Below, piece after piece: positions 42,513 to 52,117 of a stretch of 64,000 nt of DNA. The translations under genes were made by a program, and so were the position numbers. Location of the stretch: assembly GCF_032116555.1 (NCBI RefSeq), contig NZ_CP134949.1:1860001-1924000 (forward strand), read 5' to 3'. Origin of the DNA: Halobaculum sp. XH14 (lineage in GTDB: Archaea; Halobacteriota; Halobacteria; Halobacteriales; Haloferacaceae). Every line of letters starts with the position of its first letter. The first letter of the stretch is position 1. The notes below the pieces were generated by a model. It saw only the letters and a program-made list of their open reading frames with translations, was not told the origin of the DNA and did no database searches.

Positions 42513-43502
42513 ATGGCGTACGGCCGATTTTTACTGAAACGCGGACTGCAGGGTATCGGCGTCGTCTGGGGAGTCGTGACCGTCGTGTTCATGCTGCGGT
42601 TCATCACGCCGGGGAGCCCGGTGGACACGGTCGCGCCGCTGGACGCCGACCAGGAGACCCGACGGCGGATCGCGGAGGATCTCGGGCTGAACGAGCCGCT
42701 GTACGTCCAGTACGGCAACTACATCTGGGACCTGCTGCACGGCGACATGGGCTACTCGTACATCTCGAGCATCCCCGCGAGCGCCCAGGTGTTCAGTAAG
42801 CTCCCGGCCACGATCGAGCTCGCGGTCGCGGCGAGCGTCGTCGCCATCGTCATCTCGATCCCGCTGGGCGTCGTCAGCGCGACCCGCCGGCACCAGCCCG
42901 CCGACTACGGCGCGACGACGTTCTCGCTCGTCGGCATCTCGACGCCGAACTTCTGGCTCGGCATCATGCTCGTGCTGGTGTTCGCGGTCGAGTTGAACGT
43001 GTTCCCGACCAGCGGACGGGCCTACGGGTTCGCCGACTCGGTCGCCGCGATCTACGGCCCCGCGCCGTTCTTCGAGGTGGCCACGGCGTGGCTCGCGTCG
43101 CTGTTCCTCCCGGCGATCACCCTCGGGACGTACTTCACCGCGCTCATCACGCGGCTCACCCGCTCGGGGATGCTCGACGAGCTCGGGAAGGGCTACGTCA
43201 CGGCCACCCGGGCGAAGGGGCTGCCCGAGTCGCTCGTCAAGTACAAACACGTGCTTCGGAACACGCTCGTGCCCGTCATCACGGTGCTCGGGCTCCAGCT
43301 TGGCACCCTCATCGGCGGGGCAGTCATCACGGAGGCCGTGTTCGCGTGGCCCGGACTCGGCACGGAGATCATCCAGGCCATCAACGCGCGTGACTGGCCG
43401 ATCCTCCAGGGGAGCCTCATCGTCATCGGCACGGCGTTTGTCGTGGTGAACATCGCGGTCGACGCGCTGTACGCGTACCTCGACCCGCGGGTGGTCGCAT
43501 AA
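42513..43502 (+). CDS. Peptide-type ABC transporter permease, DppB/OppB type
   Basis: 329 residues from ATG 42513, 7 nt after the binding-protein stop. The N-terminal segment (9-30) is followed by a periplasmic-facing loop and five more hydrophobic segments. GYVTATRAKGLPESLVKYKH is the EAA-like coupling loop and GTLIGGAVITEAVFAWPGLG is the OppB signature. It pairs with the next gene to form the pore. Its stop overlaps the next ATG as TAATG. Confidence 0.92.
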   Translation: MAYGRFLLKRGLQGIGVVWGVVTVVFMLRFITPGSPVDTVAPLDADQETRRRIAEDLGLNEPLYVQYGNYIWDLLHGDMGYSYISSIPASAQVFSKLPATIELAVAASVVAIVISIPLGVVSATRRHQPADYGATTFSLVGISTPNFWLGIMLVLVFAVELNVFPTSGRAYGFADSVAAIYGPAPFFEVATAWLASLFLPAITLGTYFTALITRLTRSGMLDELGKGYVTATRAKGLPESLVKYKHVLRNTLVPVITVLGLQLGTLIGGAVITEAVFAWPGLGTEIIQAINARDWPILQGSLIVIGTAFVVVNIAVDALYAYLDPRVVA

Positions 43503-44575
43503 TGAAGCTCGGACCGCTCTCGATCTCGCCGCGGACGATCCGGAACCTTCGCGGTGAACTGCGATCGAGCGCGCTGGCGAAGGTGGGGATCGTCCTCATC
43601 GTCGGCATCATCCTCGTCGCCGCGCTCGCGCCGTTCGTCGCGCCACACAACCCCCGAACACAGGACCTTGAGAACGCAAGCACGCCGCCGCTCGGCTTCA
43701 CGTCGACCGAACAGCGGACGACCTCACAGATGGTGAACGGAAGCGTGGAGATCGTCAACGAGTCGGTGACCGTCAACGCGACCGCCGAGCACCCGCTGGG
43801 GACGAACTCGCTCGGACAGGACATCCTCTCGCGTGCCATCTACGGCGCGCGGACCTCGCTGCTCGTGGGGCTGCTCGGGACGATTCTGGCCAGCGTGCTC
43901 GGGGTCACCGTCGGGCTGACCGCGGGCTACTACCGCGGACGGACCGACGACCTGCTGATGCGGCTCGCCGACGTCTCGCTCGCGTTCCCGTCGCTCGTGC
44001 TCGCCATCGCGCTCATCGGACTGTTCAGCCGGTTCCAGGCGGCGGTGGCCGTGAGCTTGGGTGATCCGTTCGTGACCTCCGGGCTCGCCGCGTCGTTCCG
44101 CGAGGCGGTCGGCTTGCCGACGCCGATGCCCGGCAGCGTGACGCTCCCGACGGTCGTCATCCTCGTCGTCGGCTTCGTCAGCTGGGTGTGGTTCGCACGG
44201 ATCGCGCGGGGGGAGGCGCTCTCCATCCGCGAGGAGGAGTACGTGAAGGCCGCACGCGCGCTCGGTGCCAGCGACGCGCGAATCGTCTTCCGGCACGTCC
44301 TCCCGAACGCGATCACGCCCATTTTGGTGCTGGCGACGATCCAGATCGCGTCGATCATCCTGCTGGAGTCGTCGCTCTCGTTCCTCGGCTTCTCGGGAAC
44401 GACGCTCTCGTGGGGCTTCGACATCGCGCAGGGGCGCGACTACCTCTCGTCCTCGTGGTGGATCGCAACCGTCCCCGGCGTGGCCATCGTGCTGGCCGTG
44501 GTCGGCATCAACCTCGTCGGCGACTGGCTCCGCGATGCGCTCGACCCCGGCATCGAGGGCGAGGGGGGGATGTAG
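43502..44575 (+). CDS. Peptide-type ABC transporter permease, DppC/OppC type
   Basis: 357 residues. Hydrophobic segment at 26-46, then a long outer loop containing sequons (NGS, NES, NAT) before the core starting at LGTNSLGQDILSRAIYGART, the OppC signature. Coupling loop: EYVKAARALGASDARIVFRH. Partner of the previous permease. The ATPase gene begins on the base after its stop codon. Confidence 0.92.
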   Translation: MKLGPLSISPRTIRNLRGELRSSALAKVGIVLIVGIILVAALAPFVAPHNPRTQDLENASTPPLGFTSTEQRTTSQMVNGSVEIVNESVTVNATAEHPLGTNSLGQDILSRAIYGARTSLLVGLLGTILASVLGVTVGLTAGYYRGRTDDLLMRLADVSLAFPSLVLAIALIGLFSRFQAAVAVSLGDPFVTSGLAASFREAVGLPTPMPGSVTLPTVVILVVGFVSWVWFARIARGEALSIREEEYVKAARALGASDARIVFRHVLPNAITPILVLATIQIASIILLESSLSFLGFSGTTLSWGFDIAQGRDYLSSSWWIATVPGVAIVLAVVGINLVGDWLRDALDPGIEGEGGM

Positions 44576-45868
44576 ATGTCCGCCGATCGAAACCACGGCG
44601 GACACGTCGACGGTCACCCGGACGACGTGCTCCGCGTCAGGAACCTCTCGACCCGATTTTTCACCAGCGACGGGCAGGTGAACGCGGTCGAGTCCGTCGA
44701 CTTCGACGTCCGCGACGGCGAGGTGTTCGGCATCGTCGGCGAGTCCGGCTCGGGCAAGTCCGTCACCGCGCTCTCGGTCGTCGACCTCGTCGACTCGCCC
44801 GGGCGGATCACCCAGGGCGAGGTGTGGTACCGCGACGCCGACCTCGCGGCGGCGTTCGAGGACGACCGGTCCGAAGCGGTCGACGGCGAGTTCGTCGACG
44901 TCCGGCGGCTGCCCGAGGGCGCGCGTCGCTCCCTGCGGGGGCCGTCGTTCTCGATGATCTTCCAGGACCCGATGTCGTCGCTGAACCCGTCGCTGACCGT
45001 CGGCGAGCAGATCGCCGAGGCGGTCGAGGTCCAGCGCCGGGCGAACGCGAACCCCCGGCGCACCCGGTCGCGCACCCAGGGGTACGGCATGGCCCGGTTC
45101 CTCACCGACGCGCTGCTCCCGAGCCGGAGCTACGCGAGCACGGCGAGCCACGAGCGAGCCGTCGAACTGCTCGACCAGGTCGGCATTCCCGACCCCGCGG
45201 AGCGAGCCGAGGAGTACCCGCACCAGTTCTCCGGCGGGATGCTCCAGCGTGCGATGATCGCGCAGGCGCTCGCCGGCGAGCCGGACGTGCTCGTCGCCGA
45301 CGAGCCGACGACCGCCCTCGACGTCACCATCCAGGCGCAGATCCTCGACCTGCTCCGCGAGCTTCAGGAGGAAGAGGACATGTCCGTCGTGCTCATCACG
45401 CACGATCTCGGCGTCATCGCGCGGATGTGCAACCGCGTCGGCGTGATGTACGCCGGCGAGATCGTCGAGCGCGGCACGCTCTCGGACGTGTTCGAGTCGC
45501 CGATCCACCCGTACACGCGGGGGCTGCTGGGTTCCATCCCGGACCTCGAGGACCCCGCGCCGCGGCTCCAGCCCATCGAGGGGAACGTCCCCTCGCTGCT
45601 GGATTCCGAGATGGGAGAGCGGTGTTACTTCGCGGACCGCTGTCCGAAGGCCATGTACGACTGCCTCGACCCGGTTCCCGAGTACGACGTCGACCGCGGG
45701 AGCGACGAACACGCCGCTCGCTGTGTCCTCGCCGAGCGCGAGTTCGACGAGGCGGACGCGCTGCCCGCGGACCACTTCGCCGCGGCAGGCAGCGTCGCGG
45801 AGACGGAGGAAAGCCCGGCCGACGGGTCCGCCGGCGCGGCCGAGGAGGGGGTGTCCGTCGATGACTGA
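44576..45868 (+). CDS. Peptide-type ABC transporter ATPase, OppD/DppD type
   Basis: 430 residues. Walker [10 protein letters not shown] (55-63), signature [15 protein letters not shown], Walker [13 protein letters not shown] and switch His in ITHDLGVIA. The C-terminal Cys-rich region ([14 protein letters not shown], later ARCVLAE) is the oligopeptide-transporter extension that may hold an Fe-S cluster. An acidic tail of about 45 residues follows. A segment of about 60 residues around 95-150 is longer than in bacterial OppD. Overlaps the next gene by 8 nt. Confidence 0.93.
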   Translation: MSADRNHGGHVDGHPDDVLRVRNLSTRFFTSDGQVNAVESVDFDVRDGEVFGIVGESGSGKSVTALSVVDLVDSPGRITQGEVWYRDADLAAAFEDDRSEAVDGEFVDVRRLPEGARRSLRGPSFSMIFQDPMSSLNPSLTVGEQIAEAVEVQRRANANPRRTRSRTQGYGMARFLTDALLPSRSYASTASHERAVELLDQVGIPDPAERAEEYPHQFSGGMLQRAMIAQALAGEPDVLVADEPTTALDVTIQAQILDLLRELQEEEDMSVVLITHDLGVIARMCNRVGVMYAGEIVERGTLSDVFESPIHPYTRGLLGSIPDLEDPAPRLQPIEGNVPSLLDSEMGERCYFADRCPKAMYDCLDPVPEYDVDRGSDEHAARCVLAEREFDEADALPADHFAAAGSVAETEESPADGSAGAAEEGVSVDD

Positions 45869-47306
45869 GCCCGATCCGCTGCTTCGGGTCCGGGGCCTCC
45901 GGAAGTACTACTTCGAGGACGACACGCTGCTCGACCGGCTGATGGGCCGGGATCCGACCAGCGTGAAGGCCGTCGACGGCGTCGACCTCACGGTCGAGAA
46001 GGGCGAGACGCTCGGGCTGGTCGGCGAGTCCGGCTGCGGTAAATCGACCACGGGCGAGACGCTGTTGCGCCTGCGCGATGCGACCGAGGGTGAGATCGAG
46101 TTCGACGGCGAGGACGTGCTCGGGATGTCCAGCGGCGAACTCCGCGAGTTCCGACAGCGCGCCCAGATCGTCTTCCAGGACCCGTTCTCCAGTCTCGACC
46201 CGCGGCTGACGGTCGGACAGATCATCTCGGAGGGGCTCTCGATCCACGGGCTACCCGAGGAGTCGCCCGACGACGGCCGCTCCAAGCGGGAGTGGCGGCG
46301 CGACCGGGCGACCGAACTGCTCGAGCGGGTCGGCCTCTCCGCCGGGCAGATCGACCGCTACCCGCACGAGTTCTCGGGCGGGCAGCGCCAGCGGGTCGGC
46401 ATCGCCCGCGCGCTCGCGCTCGACCCCGAGTTCGTCGTGCTCGACGAACCGGTCTCGGCACTGGACGTGAGCGTCCAGGCGCAGATCCTCAACCTGCTCG
46501 ACGACCTGCAGGAGGAGTACGGGCTGACGTACCTGTTCATCGCCCACGACCTCTCGGTGGTGCGTCACATCTGCGACCGCGTCGCGGTGATGTATCTGGG
46601 CGAGGTCGTCGAGAGCGGCCCGACCGACTCCATCTTCGAGGAGCCGAAACACCCGTACACGAACGCGCTGCTGGAGTCGGTCCCGCGCGCGGACGTGAGC
46701 GAGCAGGGCCGGCGCGTCGACCCGCTCTCGGGCGACGTCCCGTCGCCGCGCGACCCGCCCTCCGGCTGTCATTTCCGGACGCGCTGTCCGGAGATCATTC
46801 CCCCGGCTGGCGTCGAAATCGACCAGTCGGACTACCGGAGCGTGATGGACCTGCGTGAGCGCCTCGAACGCGGCGACTACGATGCCGAGACCGTCCGGGA
46901 GCGGATGGACGACCCGGACGCGAACGCCGCGGCGTTCAAGGAGGCGGTCCGGGCGGAGTTCGGGCTCGACTCGATCTCCGGCGCGAACATGGACACCGTC
47001 GAGGACGCACTGGAGATCCTGGCGAACGACCGGGCCGAGGAGGCCGCCGACCGCCTCCGCGACCGGTTCGAATCGGTCTGCGAGACGCAGGCGCCAACCC
47101 TCCCCGACGGGGAACACCCGGCTGCCTGCCATCGGTTCCGCGAGGGGGTCGCCGATCACCTCGACGACGGGGACGATGCCGACGACGGCCCGGTGACCGA
47201 GCCGGACATCGGCGGGCCGGCCGGGATGGCGATGGGTCCGACCGGCGCCGACGACGCGGCGGTCGACATCGATCGGGCCGAAGAGTCCGCCGACCGGGGA
47301 CGCTGA
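45861..47306 (+). CDS. Peptide-type ABC transporter ATPase, OppF/DppF type, with long C-terminal insert
   Basis: 481 residues; bacterial OppF is about 330. Walker [10 protein letters not shown] (55-63), signature [15 protein letters not shown], Walker [12 protein letters not shown] and switch FIAHDLSVV are intact. The C-terminal Cys motif is split: [13 protein letters not shown] near residue 305 and [13 protein letters not shown] near 410, with about 95 helical, acidic residues between. It ends in an acidic tail with [11 protein letters not shown]. Last gene of the operon; ATG 45861 overlaps the previous stop. Confidence 0.92.
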   Translation: MTEPDPLLRVRGLRKYYFEDDTLLDRLMGRDPTSVKAVDGVDLTVEKGETLGLVGESGCGKSTTGETLLRLRDATEGEIEFDGEDVLGMSSGELREFRQRAQIVFQDPFSSLDPRLTVGQIISEGLSIHGLPEESPDDGRSKREWRRDRATELLERVGLSAGQIDRYPHEFSGGQRQRVGIARALALDPEFVVLDEPVSALDVSVQAQILNLLDDLQEEYGLTYLFIAHDLSVVRHICDRVAVMYLGEVVESGPTDSIFEEPKHPYTNALLESVPRADVSEQGRRVDPLSGDVPSPRDPPSGCHFRTRCPEIIPPAGVEIDQSDYRSVMDLRERLERGDYDAETVRERMDDPDANAAAFKEAVRAEFGLDSISGANMDTVEDALEILANDRAEEAADRLRDRFESVCETQAPTLPDGEHPAACHRFREGVADHLDDGDDADDGPVTEPDIGGPAGMAMGPTGADDAAVDIDRAEESADRGR

Positions 47307-47388
47307 GCGGATCAGTACGGCCGCGCAGTCGTCCACCTCCGGTGACCGGAACCGTAACCCTCACCGTCGCCGGCGGGTACCTCACGAC

Positions 47389-48339
47389 GTGACCCGCCAT
47401 CGAACCCTCCCGCTGTTCCTGTTTCTCGCCGCCATCTGGGGCTCGGCGTTCATGGCCATCAAGGCCGGCCTGGGCACCCCGAGCGCTCCCGGCGGCTTCT
47501 TCGAGACGCCGGTCCTCTTCGCGGCGATCCGCTACGACGTCGCGGGGGTCCTAATGTTCGGGTACGCAGCCTACGCCCTCGAGGATCCCGTCCCTCGGGG
47601 TCGCGCGGAGTGGGCGACCGTCGGCGTGGGAGCGACGCTGCTCATCGCGGCGTATCACGCCTTCCTCTTCGTCGGCGAGACCGACCCGGCGGTCACGAGC
47701 GCAGCGGCCGCAGTCATCGTCTCGTTATCGCCCGCGCTCACGACGGGGTTCGCGCGGGCGATGCTCCCCGACGAATCGCTCACCGCGGTCGGACTCGCGG
47801 GACTGGTCCTCGGGCTCGTCGGCGTCGTGGTCCTCACGGATCCCGATCCCGCGAACCTGCTCTCCGGGGGCGCGCTCGCGAAGTCGTTCGTGTTCCTCGC
47901 GGCCGCGTCGTTCGCGCTGGGCTCGGTTCTCACCCGTCGCATCGACGCCGGCATGCCGGTCGAATCGATGGAGGCGTGGTCGATGCTCGGCGGCGCACTC
48001 CTCATGCACGGCGTCGCCGTCGGCCGCGGCGAGCGGCTCGCACAGGTCGCGTGGACGACAGACGCGCTGGTCGCGCTCGCGTACCTCTCGGTCGTCGCCT
48101 CGGCGCTGGGGTTTCTCGTCTACTTCGACCTGCTGGACCGGCTCGGCGCGGTCGAGATCAACCTCGTCTCCTACGTCGCCCCGCTGTTCGCGGCGCTGTC
48201 CGGCTGGGCGTTCCTCTCGGAGACGCCGACGTCGACGACCGGCCTCGGCTTCCTGCTCGTCTTCGCCGGCTTCCTCCTGCTGAAGCGGAAGGCCGTCCGG
48301 GCGAAACTCTCGCGGGTACGTGGAGCACCTGGCGGGTAG
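47389..48339 (+). CDS. EamA/DMT-family transporter
   Basis: 316 residues from GTG 47389. Ten hydrophobic segments in two repeats of five, the EamA layout; FLAAIWGSAFMAIKAGL opens the first repeat and LVFAGFLLLKRKAVRAKLS closes the protein with a basic inner tail. Drug/metabolite exporters of this family move amino acids, nucleosides or other metabolites; the substrate is unknown. Its own promoter lies in the 82-nt spacer. Convergent with the asparaginase gene. Confidence 0.9.
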   Translation: MTRHRTLPLFLFLAAIWGSAFMAIKAGLGTPSAPGGFFETPVLFAAIRYDVAGVLMFGYAAYALEDPVPRGRAEWATVGVGATLLIAAYHAFLFVGETDPAVTSAAAAVIVSLSPALTTGFARAMLPDESLTAVGLAGLVLGLVGVVVLTDPDPANLLSGGALAKSFVFLAAASFALGSVLTRRIDAGMPVESMEAWSMLGGALLMHGVAVGRGERLAQVAWTTDALVALAYLSVVASALGFLVYFDLLDRLGAVEINLVSYVAPLFAALSGWAFLSETPTSTTGLGFLLVFAGFLLLKRKAVRAKLSRVRGAPGG

Positions 48340-48382
48340 GTAACCCCGGGCAGTTAATCGGACCCCGGTCCCGGCGCCCCCA

Positions 48383-49366
48383 TCAGTGGTCGAGCGGGGC
48401 GGGCGAGTCGAACACGTCGTCCGGATCGACCCCGCCCGCGAGCGCGAGACGGAGCGCGACTCTGGCTTTCGAGACCGACAGGTCGCCCGCGAAGCGGACG
48501 CCTGCCTCGGCGAGCGTGACCGCGCCGCCGGCGGTCCCGTACACCGGTTCGGTCGGACCCGCGTGACAGCGCGTCCCGACCACCACCGGGACCCGGCTCG
48601 TTGCCTCGGCCAGCGCCCCACCGAGCGCCCCGGTGACGTTTCCGAGTCCGGTGCCCTCGACGACGATGCCGTCCGCGTCGGTCGCGAGGGCCCGTTCGAC
48701 CGGTTCCGAGCCCACGCCGGTCCCGGAGTGCACGACCGGCACGGAGACGTCGTCGGCAGCCGCGGACAGCGGCAGGGACACGGCGGACTCGCGCGGCTCG
48801 CGGTGGATGGCGATGCCGCCGCGGGTGACCGTCGCCGTCGGTCCCTTTCCGGGCGATCCGAACGTCGAGAGCGCGTTCGTGTGGCGCTTGACCGCGTCCC
48901 GTGCGGGGTGCAGTTCGTCGTCGAACGCGACGTGAACTCCCGGCTCGAACCGGTCGTCGGTGGCCGCCCTGACCGCTGTCAGGAGGTTGGCGGGCGCGTC
49001 GGTCCCGGGCTCGTCGAACCGCCGCTGGGAGCCGGTCACGACGAGCGGGACCTCGAGGTCACAGCCGAGCGAGAGCGCGAACGCCGTGTCCGCCAGCGTG
49101 TCCGTGCCGTGTGTCACGACGAGTCCGTCCGCGCCGTCCGCGACCGCTCGCTCGGCGGCCTCCGCCAGGTCGGTGACGCTGGCAAAGTCCATGTCGAACC
49201 CCGGCCGCGACGCGACGTTTTCGGCCGAGACGTCCGCGTAGGGGGCGAGTTCGGGGACGCGCTCGACCAGTTCGTCCCCCGCCTTGGCCGGTGTGGCCCC
49301 ACCCTCGCCCGGCTCGGACGCGATGGTTCCGCCGGCCGCGAGGACGCGAACTCGGAAGTCGGCCAC
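48383..49366 (-). CDS. ansA: L-asparaginase, type I/II family
   Basis: 327 residues from GTG 49366. The two catalytic Thr motifs are present: AGGTIASE (T14) and VTHGTDTLADT (T85, D89), with the catalytic Lys region DAVKRHTNALSTFGSPGKG near 158-176. Cleaves asparagine to aspartate and ammonia. No N-terminal GatD-type domain precedes it, so a role in tRNA amidation is unlikely. No export signal; cytoplasmic. Confidence 0.88.
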   Translation of the reverse strand: MADFRVRVLAAGGTIASEPGEGGATPAKAGDELVERVPELAPYADVSAENVASRPGFDMDFASVTDLAEAAERAVADGADGLVVTHGTDTLADTAFALSLGCDLEVPLVVTGSQRRFDEPGTDAPANLLTAVRAATDDRFEPGVHVAFDDELHPARDAVKRHTNALSTFGSPGKGPTATVTRGGIAIHREPRESAVSLPLSAAADDVSVPVVHSGTGVGSEPVERALATDADGIVVEGTGLGNVTGALGGALAEATSRVPVVVGTRCHAGPTEPVYGTAGGAVTLAEAGVRFAGDLSVSKARVALRLALAGGVDPDDVFDSPAPLDH

Positions 49367-49744
49367 TACCGACCACGCTCCAGGCGGAGGTCCTCACACA
49401 TGTTCGCCGTTAGCTTCCGGTCGGATCCGTCGGGTCGCCCCCTAACTCGAGTCATGGATCCGATATCGAGACGGCGAACGAAAGCCCTTCGCTCGGCTGT
49501 GACCGCCATCCGAGTCGCGGGTCACTGCTGAACGGGACGAAATCGGCTAACTACCGGAGAATTATACCACGGATGGAATCGGGAGAAGAAGAGTTAACTC
49601 TCGGCATGAACGGTATCGGAGGCTCTCGTGCCGTCGTGAAACGAGATATGAACACGGTATCGACCGTGAAACGTCCGAAACGTGGCGAACGCTCAACCCC
49701 CTATATGCCCCCGGCAGCCCTTGGGGGGAACAGATACCCGGCCA
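49367..49744. other. 378-nt intergenic region with palindromes, no gene seen
   Basis: Slightly lower GC than its surroundings. It holds a 12-bp perfect palindrome agagttaactct (49590-49601), a small hairpin cacggt/accgtg around 49653-49668, and a TATA-like gaattata (49558-49565). No frame in it has normal protein composition. It may carry a regulated promoter for the small gene at 49745 or an unrecognised small RNA. Confidence 0.4.
49701..49707 (+). promoter_or_regulatory. TATA box upstream of small membrane protein
   Basis: The bases ctatatg lie about 41 nt upstream of ATG 49745, predicting a leader of about 15 nt. The in-frame upstream start at 49682 would precede this box. Confidence 0.5.
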
Positions 49745-49978
49745 ATGACGCCCTCCACTCCACTCCGCGAGTTCGTTCGGCTTACCAGAACCGTGCAGGA
49801 CCGGAACGCGGTCGCATCGATCCGTGCCGTCGCGTTCTACTCGGCCATCGCGCTCCCGCTGCTCTATCTCCCGTTGCTCGTCGACGGACTCAGCGTTCAG
49901 GAAGGCCCGCTGTTCGCGGCGCTGGTCTGTGCCAACTTCGGCGCGCTGCTTGCCGGCCACGGCTACCAGGAACGGTAG
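49745..49978 (+). CDS. Small two-TM membrane protein
   Basis: 77 residues: an amphipathic N-terminus (REFVRLTRTVQDRNAVASIR), a hydrophobic segment (about 26-46, AVAFYSAIALPLLYLPLLV), a short turn and a second segment (about 53-70). The normal codon composition and upstream TATA box support it as real. No family recognised with certainty; function unknown. Confidence 0.6.
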   Translation: MTPSTPLREFVRLTRTVQDRNAVASIRAVAFYSAIALPLLYLPLLVDGLSVQEGPLFAALVCANFGALLAGHGYQER

Positions 49979-50087
49979 GGCCGGCGTTCTCGGGACGAGA
50001 TCGGATCCGCCAGCGAGGGTTCTCGACGGTCACGGCCGTCGTCGGGTTTCGGTTCTGTCCCACCGGCCTCGCACCTGGCACCAGCAA

Positions 50088-50225
50088 CTAGTCGCTGAAC
50101 CGGTACACGTCGACCTGGATTCGACCGTGTTCGGAGCAGGTGACCCTCGTCCGGTACGGTTCCGCCTGCTCGTCCAGCTCGCTCCCACAGAGCGGACAGT
50201 GCGTCGCGTACGTTGTTTCGCCCAT
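50088..50225 (-). CDS. Very small zinc-finger protein
   Basis: 45 residues from ATG 50225. It contains CPLCGSELDEQ and, 16 residues after the second Cys, CSEHGRIQV, so C9, C12, C28 and H31 could bind one zinc. This is a CPxCG-type microprotein of the kind common in haloarchaea. The upstream open frame lacks coding character. An A-rich gaaaaatgaat about 27 nt upstream on the minus strand could be its TATA box. Its size explains why such genes are often unannotated. Confidence 0.6.
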   Translation of the reverse strand: MGETTYATHCPLCGSELDEQAEPYRTRVTCSEHGRIQVDVYRFSD

Positions 50226-50464
50226 CCACGCGTCCCCTCGTGGTACTCGGTATTCATTTTTCCCCCGCGACCCCGATCGACCGCCATGGAAACCGACCGA
50301 CGACGAGACCCCCAACGCGGTCTTCGCCCCGGATGGGCCTGTTCGACGGGCGGTCCCGACCACGCGGAGTTGAGGCGCCCGAGCAGTCGGCTGATCGGGA
50401 TCGGTAGCACCGCTCCGCCGAGGCGGGGAACTGCGTCGGACGTCGATTTCGCCGAAAACGCGAG

Positions 50465-50539
50465 TGGGTTGGGGCAGATTTGAACTGCCGGCCTCCTCCA
50501 TGTCAAGGAGGTGTCATAACCAGACTAGACCACCAACCC
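50465..50539 (-). tRNA. tRNA-Val (anticodon GAC)
   Basis: Minus strand, 75 nt, no encoded CCA and no intron. The acceptor stem pairs gggttgg with ccaaccc, the anticodon stem is cctcc/ggagg around loop TTGACAT (anticodon GAC), and the T arm is ggcag-TTCAAAT-ctgcc. The discriminator base is A at 50465. It reads GTC/GTT valine codons, the favoured Val codon family in this GC-rich genome. Confidence 0.95.
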
Positions 50540-50624
50540 GTCCGGCTTTCCTTCGCGTCCCAACGTATCGCAGGTACGTAATTGAACCTTTCGACTCGGC
50601 ACTCGACCGCCACGCCGTCCCACA

Positions 50625-50897
50625 CTATCCGCCGCTGACGGGGGGAAACAGCGCGAGTTCGTCGCCGGAGGCCACGGGCGTCTCGAGGCCCGTCTCACGC
50701 ACCGGTTCGCCGTTCCGCAGGACGTTCACGTGGTCACGGAGTTCGCCCTCCTCGTCGAGCACTCTGTCGGCGAGCGCGGGATGGGTATCGAGCAGCACGT
50801 CGAGCGCCCCGGCGAGCGTCTCGGCGTCGCCGAGGTCGACGTCGGGTTCGCGCGTCCCGGCCGCCTCGGCGAGGTCGGCGAACAGCTTCCAGCCCAT
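50625..50897 (-). CDS. samp1: Ubiquitin-like small archaeal modifier protein SAMP1
   Basis: 90 residues from ATG 50897. MGWKLFADLAEAAG opens a MoaD/ThiS-type beta-grasp fold and the protein ends in DELALFPPVSGG, the di-glycine tail that is adenylated by the E1-like UbaA and joined to target lysines or turned into a thiocarboxylate for molybdopterin synthesis. The tail and opening match Haloferax SAMP1 as I recall it. Next to, but not in an operon with, tRNA-Val; the TrkA-like gene lies 23 nt downstream of its start region, on the same strand and upstream of it. Confidence 0.93.
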   Translation of the reverse strand: MGWKLFADLAEAAGTREPDVDLGDAETLAGALDVLLDTHPALADRVLDEEGELRDHVNVLRNGEPVRETGLETPVASGDELALFPPVSGG

Positions 50898-50920
50898 GCC
50901 GACTACTCCAGACCCGCCGG

Positions 50921-52117
50921 TCAAGAGCGTTCCGCCCCGACGGGGTCCGTCTCCGCCCCGGCCCGGTTCGCCCGCCGCTCTATCGCGCGGAGTTCCTCCG
51001 GTCGGGCGAGCACGTAGAGCGTCTCGCCGGCGGCGAGTCGACGCGAGTGCCCCGGAATCGTCTCAACTGGGCCTTCGACCGGCCGGACCGCGACGACGGT
51101 GCTCCCGACGGCTTCGATCGTGCCGCCGGCCAGTTCGCTCCCCTCGTCGAGGGCCACGACGTTCATCGTCTCGTCCGCGGCCCGCAGGAGGGACGCGAAC
51201 TCGCGGTCCGCCCGCGGGTCCGCCGGCAACGTGACGAGCCGGTAGGACCGGGCCGGGTCGAACGACCCCGCCTCCGACTCGTCGACGGCCAGCGTCACCA
51301 CGTCGCCGGCGGTCCCGCGGAGTTCGGCGCTGCCGACGCGTTCCGGCTCCGGGCCCTCCGTCCAGACCTGGACGCTCTCGCCGGGCGTCGCGCCGTTGGG
51401 CGGGTCGGCCCGCACGGCCACGGCGCACGTTCCGGGGCCCAGCGTCGGCCCGAGTCCCGCGACGCGTGCGCCGACGGCGAGCCTCGTGACGGTCTCGCCG
51501 TCCATCTCCACGTCGACGTGGCCGACGCCGTACTCCTCCTTGAGCCGATCGAGGAGGCGGTCACGGAGCGTCCCCGCTCCCCCGCGACGGGGGAACAGCA
51601 GCGTCGTCCCGGCGAAGCGGTCGACGGTCGCGGCCGGGACCGGGTCGTAGCCGTCGATGGTCCCGACGTCCTCGGGCAGTTCGACCGCCGTGACCCGGCC
51701 CAGGATCCGGACGACGCGGCCGACCTCGCCCTCGACCCGCTCTGCACCCGCGACCGCCACCGTGTCGGTGATCGCCCGGTCGGTGATCCGACGGCCGACG
51801 GGCGCGGCCAGCACCGCCGCGAAGAGGCTCACCACGTTCACGAGCACCGTCCGCGTGGCGAACGGGTCCGTCCCGCTCGTCCCGCCGATGACTTCGCCGA
51901 ACAGCCCGACCGTGTTGAGATAGAACGCGACGACGGCGACGCCGACCAGCGTCGCCAGCCCCCGCGGGATGGGCTCGCGGACGTACCACCGATAGACGAC
52001 CGAGACGACGGACGCGGCGAGCAACGAGACCGCCGCGAAGCCGACGATCCGGCCGAGTTCGACCGCTGTGAGTGCGGCCGGCGCGCCGGCAGCTTGCAGG
52101 GGAAGGAGGACGCTCAT
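50921..52117 (-). CDS. Membrane protein with RCK/TrkA-C-like domains (partner B)
   Basis: 398 residues from ATG 52117. Three hydrophobic segments (about 23-42, 55-70, 87-107), then a soluble region with PEDVGTIDGYDP, a middle module and a C-terminal TrkA-C/RCK-C-like unit (GTIEAVGSTVVAVRPVEG, and ETLYVLARPEEL). ATG 52117 overlaps the upstream stop as ATGA. RCK-C domains bind ligands such as nucleotides or ions and gate K+ channels or transporters. Together with its partner and the divergent K+ channel it may regulate potassium flux, central to a salt-in lifestyle; no experiment is implied. Confidence 0.75.
   Translation of the reverse strand: MSVLLPLQAAGAPAALTAVELGRIVGFAAVSLLAASVVSVVYRWYVREPIPRGLATLVGVAVVAFYLNTVGLFGEVIGGTSGTDPFATRTVLVNVVSLFAAVLAAPVGRRITDRAITDTVAVAGAERVEGEVGRVVRILGRVTAVELPEDVGTIDGYDPVPAATVDRFAGTTLLFPRRGGAGTLRDRLLDRLKEEYGVGHVDVEMDGETVTRLAVGARVAGLGPTLGPGTCAVAVRADPPNGATPGESVQVWTEGPEPERVGSAELRGTAGDVVTLAVDESEAGSFDPARSYRLVTLPADPRADREFASLLRAADETMNVVALDEGSELAGGTIEAVGSTVVAVRPVEGPVETIPGHSRRLAAGETLYVLARPEELRAIERRANRAGAETDPVGAERS

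Noticed and set aside
48383-49366. GatD subunit of Glu-tRNA(Gln) amidotransferase
   Set aside because: Too short (327 residues) and no N-terminal GatD domain; fits a plain asparaginase.
50226-50464. Longer form of the zinc microprotein gene extending to 50501
   Set aside because: The extra codons run into the tRNA gene and have no protein-like composition.
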